The position numbers were made by a program, and so were the translations under genes. This document shows positions 1 to 3,929 of a stretch of 6,415 nucleotides of DNA, piece after piece. This stretch comes from Kiritimatiellia bacterium (GTDB lineage: Bacteria; Verrucomicrobiota; Kiritimatiellia; RFP12; UBA1067). Within the stretch, counting starts at the first letter, position 1; the number at the start of each line of letters is the position of its first letter. Where the stretch lies: positions 1-6,415 of the forward strand of contig JAFVCR010000181.1 in assembly GCA_017479035.1 (NCBI GenBank). The letters run 5' to 3'. The notes under the pieces were generated by a model. It was not told the DNA's origin, did no database searches, and was given only the letters and a program-made list of their open reading frames with translations.

Positions 1-177
1 AAGACCGCATTTGCAAAAGGCATGCACGAGTGCGAAGTGAGGATGCAGGGAGCCGGTGCGGGGCGCGAGAGCGCAGTGCGCGCGATACAGGCGGCGGGCA
101 TCCGCGTGACGATGATTACGGACACGACGCCGGTTCCCCACAACGGGTGCCGTCCGCGCAAGCGCAGGAGGGTGTAA
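1..177 (+). CDS. rpsK: 30S ribosomal protein S11, 3' part
   Basis: Only the last 58 codons are present, read in frame from base 1 to the TAA at 175-177. The peptide carries the conserved S11 C-terminal half: a GAGAGRESAVRAIQAAGI stretch, then VTMITDTTPVPHNG and the basic end CRPRKRRRV. S11 sits on the platform of the 30S subunit, binds 16S rRNA and helps form the mRNA exit region near the anti-Shine-Dalgarno. S11 is normally about 127 residues, so just over half is missing to the left because the window starts there, not because the gene is broken. It is followed after 3 nt by rpsD, the usual alpha-operon order. Identification is secure. Confidence 0.97.
   Translation, partial: KTAFAKGMHECEVRMQGAGAGRESAVRAIQAAGIRVTMITDTTPVPHNGCRPRKRRRV
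166..172 (+). promoter_or_regulatory. rpsD ribosome binding site nested in the rpsK 3' end
   Basis: AGGAGGG lies inside the last Arg-Arg-Val codons of rpsK and sits 8 nt before the rpsD ATG at 181. It fixes the rpsD start and makes translation of the two genes likely to be coupled, since ribosomes finishing rpsK pass directly over the site. Confidence 0.85.
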
Positions 178-180
178 AAA

Positions 181-783
181 ATGGCACGTTATACAGGACC
201 CAGGTCAAAGATTTCCCGGCGTTTCGGCGAGCCCATCTACGGGCCGGACAAGGTGCTTGAGCGCCGCCCGACGAAGCCGGGCATGCATGGTGCGAAGCGC
301 GCGCGCAAGCTTTCCGAATACGGCGTGCAGCTGCGCGAGAAGCAGAAGGCGAAGTACATCTACGGCATGATGGAGAAGCAATTTAGGCTCTTCTTCGAGC
401 GGGCGCGCGCCAAGCAGGGCGTGACCGGCGAGGTGCTGCTGCAGTTGTGCGAGACGAGACTGGACAACATCGTCTACCGCCTTGGCATTGCGCCGACGCG
501 TGCGGCGGCAAGGCAGCTTGTGACGCATCGCCACGTAACGGTCAACGGCAAACTCTGCAACATACCGTCCTACACGGTCAAGCCCGGGGAGACTATTGGC
601 CTGCGCGAAAAGGCGAAGAAGATGACGGCGGTGGTGGCATCGCTCGAACACAACAAGGTTTCCGCCTCGTGGCTTGCATGGGACGAAGCCAATCTCACCG
701 GTACGCTGGTGAGCGTGCCCGCGCGCTCGGAGATACCCGAGAACATCAACGTGCAGGCAATCGTCGAACTTTATTCGCGCTGA
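181..783 (+). CDS. rpsD: 30S ribosomal protein S4
   Basis: S4 is a primary 16S rRNA binder that nucleates assembly of the 30S body and forms part of the mRNA entry/helicase region. The 200-residue product has the family's usual length. Visible blocks are the N-terminal MARYTGPRSKISRRFG, the conserved LREKQKAKYIYGMMEKQFR (residues 51-69), the S4 RNA-binding domain at about 91-155 (ETRLDNIVYRLGIAPTRAAA, then VTVNGKLCNIPSYTVKPGE), and the family ending INVQAIVELYSR. The N-terminal cysteines of zinc-binding S4 forms are absent, so this is the zinc-independent type. In many bacteria S4 also represses its own operon by binding the mRNA upstream of rpsM; that site would be outside this window. The start is fixed by the Shine-Dalgarno at 166-172. 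Confidence 0.98.
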   Translation: MARYTGPRSKISRRFGEPIYGPDKVLERRPTKPGMHGAKRARKLSEYGVQLREKQKAKYIYGMMEKQFRLFFERARAKQGVTGEVLLQLCETRLDNIVYRLGIAPTRAAARQLVTHRHVTVNGKLCNIPSYTVKPGETIGLREKAKKMTAVVASLEHNKVSASWLAWDEANLTGTLVSVPARSEIPENINVQAIVELYSR

Positions 784-837
784 TAGGCGCATCCACGCCG
801 TTGCGGGGCGGTCTTTGGCCGGGCTCGCGCGGCAAAC

Positions 838-843
838 GAGGAA
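838..843 (+). promoter_or_regulatory. rpoA ribosome binding site
   Basis: GAGGAA sits 6 nt before the ATG at 850 and selects that start codon. The 66-nt rpsD-rpoA gap is G+C-rich; apart from this site I see no convincing promoter or terminator in it. Confidence 0.75.
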
Positions 844-849
844 CAAACC

Positions 850-1848
850 ATGCCGATTCGTCTCAGCCGCTTTGAAATGCCGCGCACCGTCCGCAAGGAA
901 GAGGAGTCTACGCTCGGTACGTATGCCCGTTTTGTTGCAGAACCGTTTGAAATCGGTTATGCCAGAACGATCGGCAATTCGCTCCGCCGCGTGATGCTTT
1001 CGTCCATTGAGGGATGTGCGATTTCGAGCGTGAAAATTGAAGGCGTGAACCACGAGTTCTCCACGATTCCCGGTTGTGCGGAAGACGTGACGGACATCAT
1101 TCTGAACTTGAAGCGCGTGTTGCTGAAGACCTACAGCCGCTCTGCCACGACCTTGACGCTGCGCCGCCAGGGGCCGTGCGTGGTGACGGCCGGGGATTTT
1201 GCGGCGGACAATGCCGTGGAGGTGTTGAACCCGCGCCAGGAAATCTGCACGCTTGAAGCAGACGGCGTTCTGGATCTCGAATGCGAGATCCGCACCGGAC
1301 GCGGTTTCTGCCTGGCGGACGGAAACAAGACGCCCGACCAGGAGATTGGGCGCATAGCGATCGATTCGATCTTCTCGCCTGTGACCCGTGCGAACTTCCT
1401 AGTGGAGAACACGCGCGTGGGGCAGCGTACGGACTACGAGAAACTCATTCTCGACGTGTGGACGGACGGGCGCGTTTCGCCAGACGAGGCGTTGAAGACG
1501 GCAGCGGCGATTCTGCGCCGCCACCTCGACGTGTTCGTGGATTATTCCAACGAAGAGTCGCTCGAATTCGACGATTCCGAGAAGAAGGGCGCCGACGAGC
1601 GCGAACGCCTCCGCAAGTTGCTGAATATGTCGGTCAACGAGATTGAACTGTCGGTCCGTGCGGCGAACTGCCTCAACAACGCGAACATAGCCACGGTAGG
1701 CGAACTCGCGCAGAAGACCGAGGCGGACATGCTCAAGTATCGCAACTTCGGCAAGAAGTCGCTCAACGAAATCAAAGACAAACTCAAGGATCTGGGGTTG
1801 TGCCTCGGCTACAAGTTCGATGCAGACCTGCTCGAGTCCAAGAAATAA
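850..1848 (+). CDS. rpoA: DNA-directed RNA polymerase subunit alpha
   Basis: The alpha subunit dimerises to start assembly of core RNA polymerase and contacts UP elements and activators with its C-terminal domain. The 332-residue length is normal. The N-terminal assembly domain (about 20-235) shows the signature GYARTIGNSLRRVMLSSIEG (36-55) and the later EIGRIAIDSIFSPVTRANF and DVWTDGRVSPDEALKTAA blocks. An acidic/charged linker spans about 236-257. The C-terminal domain (258-320) has ELSVRAANCLNNANI and RNFGKKSLNEIKDKLKDLGL. Arg270, Asn273, Gly301, Lys303 and Ser304 match the E. coli DNA-contacting residues R265, N268, G296, K298 and S299, so UP-element-type recognition should be retained. 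It lies in the standard position between rpsD and rplQ. Confidence 0.98.
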   Translation: MPIRLSRFEMPRTVRKEEESTLGTYARFVAEPFEIGYARTIGNSLRRVMLSSIEGCAISSVKIEGVNHEFSTIPGCAEDVTDIILNLKRVLLKTYSRSATTLTLRRQGPCVVTAGDFAADNAVEVLNPRQEICTLEADGVLDLECEIRTGRGFCLADGNKTPDQEIGRIAIDSIFSPVTRANFLVENTRVGQRTDYEKLILDVWTDGRVSPDEALKTAAAILRRHLDVFVDYSNEESLEFDDSEKKGADERERLRKLLNMSVNEIELSVRAANCLNNANIATVGELAQKTEADMLKYRNFGKKSLNEIKDKLKDLGLCLGYKFDADLLESKK

Positions 1849-1852
1849 GGAG
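1847..1852 (+). promoter_or_regulatory. rplQ ribosome binding site overlapping the rpoA stop
   Basis: AAGGAG overlaps the last two bases of the rpoA TAA (1846-1848) and is spaced 8 nt from the rplQ ATG at 1861. The overlap points to translational coupling of rpoA and rplQ. Confidence 0.85.
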
Positions 1853-1860
1853 TATTTCAA

Positions 1861-2271
1861 ATGCGTCACCAGAGAGTGCAAAAGAAGTTCGGACGCTCGA
1901 TGGAGCACCGCAAGGCGCTCATGAAGAGCCTCGTCACGAACCTCATACTTGAAGAATCCATCACCACCACGCTCCCGAAGGCGAAACAGGCCCGCAAGGA
2001 CGCGGAGAGGATCATTACCGTTGCGCGCAAGAAAGATCAGCTTGCGGCGCGCAGGCTTGCGGCGAGCCGTTTGCTGCAGCCCAAGGCAGTGCAGAAACTG
2101 TTTGCGGAAATCGCGCCGGCGATGGAAGGGCGCAACGGAGGCTACACCCGCATATTGAAGCTGGGAGCTCGCAAGGGCGACGGCGCGGAGTTGGCGATCC
2201 TCCAGTGGGTGACGGTGGGTGCGGCGAAAGAGCCGGAAGCCGCCGAGGCACCTGCGCCTGCGGCTGAATGA
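1861..2271 (+). CDS. rplQ: 50S ribosomal protein L17
   Basis: L17 is a 23S rRNA-binding protein near the exit-tunnel side of the 50S subunit. The product is 136 residues, slightly longer than the minimal 116-127-residue forms. It shows the conserved start MRHQRVQKKFGRSMEHRKAL, the L17 signature ITTTLPKAKQARKDAERIIT (34-53) and the C-terminal GGYTRILKLGARKGDGAELA block (93-112). The extra length is an Ala/Glu/Pro-rich tail from about residue 121, common in L17 of many phyla and probably disordered. It closes the alpha operon; a large stem-loop begins 10 nt after the stop codon. Confidence 0.97.
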   Translation: MRHQRVQKKFGRSMEHRKALMKSLVTNLILEESITTTLPKAKQARKDAERIITVARKKDQLAARRLAASRLLQPKAVQKLFAEIAPAMEGRNGGYTRILKLGARKGDGAELAILQWVTVGAAKEPEAAEAPAPAAE

Positions 2272-2280
2272 TGTAAAAGC

Positions 2281-2339
2281 GAGAATGGGGAATTTCCGAG
2301 TTGCCGCGAGAGCGGCGGTTGCGGGAATTCTCCATTCTC
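2281..2339 (+). terminator. Long stem-loop after rplQ: weak terminator or RNA processing site
   Basis: Bases 2281-2297 pair with 2323-2339 over 17 continuous positions (15 Watson-Crick, two G-T wobbles at 2289/2331 and 2295/2325). The 25-nt loop contains a second hairpin, GCCGC-GAGA-GCGGC (2303-2316), with a GNRA-class tetraloop. The position directly after the last alpha-operon gene suits a terminator, but only TTG, not a run of T, follows the stem at 2340-2342, so classical intrinsic termination is doubtful. A double-stranded arm this long could instead be cut by an RNase III-type enzyme between the mRNA and the tRNA that starts at 2351. The structure is certain; the role is inference. Confidence 0.55.
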
Positions 2340-2350
2340 TTGAATTTCAC

Positions 2351-2434
2351 GGGCGTGTGGTGAAATGGCATACACGCTGGATTTAGGTTCCAGTTCCGCA
2401 AGGATTGTGGGTTCAAGTCCCACCACGCCCACCA
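2351..2434 (+). tRNA. tRNA-Leu (anticodon UAG)
   Basis: An 84-nt class II tRNA folds completely. The 7-bp acceptor is GGGCGTG (2351-2357) with CACGCCC (2424-2430). The D stem is GTG/CAC (2360-2362, 2373-2375). The anticodon stem is CTGGA/TCCAG (2377-2381, 2389-2393) around loop TTTAGGT with anticodon TAG at 2384-2386. The long variable arm TCC-GCAA-GGA (2395-2404) is typical of leucine tRNA. The T arm is GTGGG-TTCAAGT-CCCAC (2407-2423). A73 and CCA are encoded (2431-2434); A73 is the leucine discriminator. It reads CUN leucine codons, chiefly CUA/CUG. No promoter fits in the 11 nt between the preceding stem-loop and the tRNA 5' end. Confidence 0.97.
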
Positions 2435-2435
2435 C

Positions 2436-2444
2436 AGGGGGTGG
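2436..2444 (+). promoter_or_regulatory. Ribosome binding site between tRNA-Leu and the acyltransferase
   Basis: AGGGGGTGG occupies nearly the whole 13-nt gap between the tRNA CCA end and the ATG at 2448. It is G-rich rather than a perfect AGGAGG, but pairs with the anti-Shine-Dalgarno allowing one G-U, and it supports the ATG at 2448 as the start. Confidence 0.55.
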
Positions 2445-2447
2445 ATA

Positions 2448-3503
2448 ATGCCGCAGAAGCGATTAGCGCAGTTCGATGTAGGCCGGTGTTTGTTCAATTT
2501 CATGGTTGTGTTTCTGCATTCGTCTGCGGCGACGCAATACTGCGAAGTGGGGAGTGCCGAGGGGACGTTTTGGCGTGTTTTGCGGGGTCTGGCGGGGATT
2601 GCGATGCCGGCGTTGTTTTTTATTTCCGGCTATTTCATGGAGGCGGGATACACCCGCGAGCGCTATCCGGGGCAGATGTGGCGCAGGGTTAAGAGGCTGC
2701 TGGTGCCGTTTGTGGCGTGGAACATTCTTTTTGCAGTGATATATCTTTTGGCCGCGCCGCATGTTCCACGGCTTGCAGAGAGGGTGTGGCAATTCAAGCT
2801 GGATACGTTGGGAGGCTTTGTTTCCAAGACCGCAGGATTGATGGCGGCACCGCTTGACGGGCCGCTGTGGTTCATGCGATACATTTTTGCGCTGGCATTG
2901 GTGTTTCCGGTTTTCGATGCGGCGTTGAAACATTGGCGGGGTGCGCCGGCCGCAGTGATCGTTGCGGGATATTTTGCGGCGATACACGCGTTTGGCTGGG
3001 AGGGGGCGACGAGCCTTTCCTATCCTCCATACGGGATGGCGATGTTTATTTTGGGAGCATGGTTCCGCGCGCGGCAGATAGATATTCCACAATTTGTTGC
3101 GGCGCACGCGAAGGGTGCGTGCGTTATCGCCGCGCTGTGCATAACATACGTTTGTGCAACGAGGATTGCCGGAGTGGAGGAGCCGTATTGGGTGCGACAG
3201 GCGATGACCTTGCCGCAGGTGGCGACTGCGATGGCGATGGCGGTGGTGCTTACGCCGTTCTTGGCGGAGAGGGCGGTGTTCAAGCATCTGCAGAAGATTT
3301 CGTTTTTCGCATATTGCGGGCATTTTCTTTTCTGCGGGATGCTGATGCATTCGCTTGCGCCGCTGTTGGGCGGAGTCGGCACCGGCAAGGAAACGCTGCT
3401 TGTTCTAGCGTTCATGGCGGGAGTGCCGTTGATGGCGGGGGTGCATTTTGCGTGGGAAAGGCTGCCGGGCAAGACGGTGAGAATCTTCGACGGCACGTTG
3501 TGA
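2448..3503 (+). CDS. Membrane acyltransferase, Acyl_transf_3 (OafA/WecH-like) family
   Basis: The 351-residue protein is mostly hydrophobic with about ten predicted membrane segments, the usual layout and length of acyltransferase family 3. These inner-membrane proteins move acetyl or other acyl groups onto sugars, lipids or surface polymers. Family features seen are the N-terminal R-X10-H motif (Arg13 and His24 in FDVGRCLFNFMVVFLHS), the second helix PALFFISGYFM (54-64), the cytoplasmic-face KRLLVPFVAWN (82-92), the GPLWFMRYIFAL segment (138-149) and the late ISFFAYCGHFLF helix (284-295). I cannot tell the acceptor or acyl donor from sequence. The gene starts 13 nt after a tRNA and may share its transcript. 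Before the transposable-element insertion it was only 62 bp from the polyketide-synthase-like gene downstream, so a joint role in a lipid or surface modification is possible but unproven. Confidence 0.88.
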   Translation: MPQKRLAQFDVGRCLFNFMVVFLHSSAATQYCEVGSAEGTFWRVLRGLAGIAMPALFFISGYFMEAGYTRERYPGQMWRRVKRLLVPFVAWNILFAVIYLLAAPHVPRLAERVWQFKLDTLGGFVSKTAGLMAAPLDGPLWFMRYIFALALVFPVFDAALKHWRGAPAAVIVAGYFAAIHAFGWEGATSLSYPPYGMAMFILGAWFRARQIDIPQFVAAHAKGACVIAALCITYVCATRIAGVEEPYWVRQAMTLPQVATAMAMAVVLTPFLAERAVFKHLQKISFFAYCGHFLFCGMLMHSLAPLLGGVGTGKETLLVLAFMAGVPLMAGVHFAWERLPGKTVRIFDGTL

Positions 3504-3523
3504 CACATATCTTTTTGCTTGCC

Positions 3524-3530
3524 GAATGTA
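3524..3530 (+). repeat. Target-site duplication, left copy (GAATGTA)
   Basis: GAATGTA directly abuts the outer end of the left terminal inverted repeat and recurs in the same orientation at 3888-3894, directly abutting the right one. This is the footprint of a staggered-cut transposition. Confidence 0.85.
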
Positions 3531-3545
3531 CACCCTTATCCCGGA
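3531..3545 (+). repeat. Left terminal inverted repeat of the MITE
   Basis: CACCCTTATCCCGGA is the exact reverse complement of 3873-3887. Identity stops on the outer side at the target duplication. Inside, the left copy continues TTTTGGATT while the right end, read inward, continues AAAATCCGG. Confidence 0.85.
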
Positions 3546-3565
3546 TTTTGGATTCCCCGAAATAG

Positions 3566-3621
3566 TTTGCAGTGTGCAGTTTGCAGTGTGCAGTTTGCAG
3601 TGTGTAGTTTGCAGTTTGCAG
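3566..3621 (+). repeat. Tandem array of eight heptamers (TTTGCAG/TGTGCAG)
   Basis: Eight consecutive 7-bp units run without gaps: TTTGCAG and TGTGCAG alternate for five units, then TGTGTAG (one change), then TTTGCAG twice. The alternation suggests expansion of a 14-bp double unit. Inverted units lie at 3642-3655 and 3720-3747, so the transcript could fold into long imperfect stems. Confidence 0.92.
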
Positions 3622-3641
3622 TTGTCGCGCTACGTCCATAA

Positions 3642-3655
3642 CTACAAACTGCAAA
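3642..3655 (-). repeat. Inverted heptamer pair (CTACAAA CTGCAAA)
   Basis: Two heptamers of the same family in the opposite orientation to the 3566-3621 array, CTACAAA followed by CTGCAAA. The CTACAAA unit is the complement of a TTTGTAG variant. Confidence 0.8.
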
Positions 3656-3661
3656 TCCTCC

Positions 3662-3694
3662 GCGGGCGAGACGCCCGCGTCCCCACAGTACACA
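3662..3694. repeat. 33-bp GC-rich palindromic repeat, copy 1
   Basis: Identical over 33 bp to 3757-3789. It starts with a palindrome; in this copy the stem is 8 bp, CGCGGGCG-AGA-CGCCCGCG (3661-3679). The tail CCCCACAGTACACA can form a further 6-bp hairpin with GTGGGG (3681-3686 with 3695-3700), which the second copy cannot. It resembles REP-type palindromic units. Confidence 0.9.
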
Positions 3695-3719
3695 GTGGGG
3701 TTGACATTGCTAACAAAAA

Positions 3720-3747
3720 CTGCAAACTGCACACTGCAAACTGCAAA
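3720..3747 (-). repeat. Four inverted heptamers (CTGCAAA/CTGCACA)
   Basis: CTGCAAA, CTGCACA, CTGCAAA, CTGCAAA run in tandem. Read on the other strand these are the TTTGCAG/TGTGCAG units of the 3566-3621 array, so the element carries heptamer arrays facing each other around GC-rich repeat copy 1. Confidence 0.9.
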
Positions 3748-3756
3748 CTACCCTCT

Positions 3757-3789
3757 GCGGGCGAGACGCCCGCGTCCCCACAGTACACA
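3757..3789. repeat. 33-bp GC-rich palindromic repeat, copy 2
   Basis: Direct copy of 3662-3694, offset by 95 bp, with a 7-bp GCGGGCG-AGA-CGCCCGC stem. The upstream CCTC also matches copy 1, so the duplicated unit is about 38 bp with one mismatch. Confidence 0.9.
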
Positions 3790-3859
3790 CTCTCTGCATT
3801 TTTGCGCCTCTGCGTTGATTGCATTTATTTTATTGGCTCAAATGAACATCGGGGATAAT

Positions 3860-3882
3860 TTATCCCGGATTTTCCGGGATAA
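3860..3882. repeat. Perfect 10-bp hairpin in the right end of the MITE
   Basis: TTATCCCGGA (3860-3869), TTT loop, TCCGGGATAA (3873-3882) form a perfect hairpin overlapping the right terminal repeat. A third copy of the core, GGGATAA at 3852-3858, can compete for the same TTATCCC, giving two exclusive folds. No T-run follows, so it is not a typical terminator. Confidence 0.85.
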
Positions 3883-3887
3883 GGGTG
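3873..3887 (-). repeat. Right terminal inverted repeat of the MITE
   Basis: TCCGGGATAAGGGTG is the exact reverse complement of the left end (3531-3545) and is followed immediately by the second GAATGTA. Confidence 0.85.
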
Positions 3888-3894
3888 GAATGTA
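3888..3894 (+). repeat. Target-site duplication, right copy (GAATGTA)
   Basis: Direct repeat of 3524-3530, immediately outside the right terminal inverted repeat. Confidence 0.85.
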
Positions 3895-3923
3895 TTGCAT
3901 TGGCGCGTGAAAACTGATAGAAT
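3895..3923 (+). promoter_or_regulatory. Candidate sigma70-type promoter for a leaderless transcript
   Basis: TTGCAT (3895-3900) and TAGAAT (3918-3923; five of six consensus bases) are separated by the optimal 17 bp. A start site about 7 nt past the -10 falls on or next to the A of the ATG at 3930. No Shine-Dalgarno precedes that ATG, which fits a leaderless mRNA. The -35 matches the consensus at only three positions and begins directly after the target duplication. Confidence 0.45.
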
Positions 3924-3929
3924 GGCTGC

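Larger units (their letters stand above)
3531..3887. mobile_element. Miniature inverted-repeat transposable element (MITE), 357 bp
   Basis: The element is bounded by perfect 15-bp terminal inverted repeats (3531-3545 and 3873-3887) and flanked by a 7-bp direct repeat GAATGTA on both sides, with no slack between repeat and duplication. It has no credible coding capacity, so it would need a transposase supplied elsewhere. Inside are an eight-copy heptamer array, six heptamers in the reverse orientation, two 33-bp GC-rich repeats with a near-perfect palindrome each, and an A+T-rich right portion (about 3790-3862). It fills most of the 426-nt space between the acyltransferase and the polyketide-synthase-like gene. 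I cannot assign it to an IS family; the ends start CACCC and duplicate 7 bp. Confidence 0.82.

Noticed and set aside
205..1053. 282-codon open frame on the - strand across rpsD and rpoA
   Set aside because: Antisense shadow of two clearly conserved core genes, with no family resemblance.
3701..3706. Perfect TTGACA -35 hexamer inside the MITE
   Set aside because: No acceptable -10 lies 16-18 bp downstream (the sequence there is AAACTG-like), so there is no promoter support.
3662..3789. CRISPR-like array from the repeated 33-bp unit
   Set aside because: Only two copies, 95 bp apart, with the intervening sequence itself made of heptamer repeats, and the whole lies within transposon ends. No cas genes are seen.
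3526..3858. Small genes within the intergenic region, such as a 110-codon frame
   Set aside because: Translations are made of the heptamer and GC repeats (VCSVQFAVCSLQ-type strings), there is no ribosome binding site, and the region is a MITE.
3860..3887. Intrinsic terminator for the acyltransferase
   Set aside because: The 10-bp hairpin is followed by GGGTGG, with no T-tract on either strand, and is fully explained as the transposon end.
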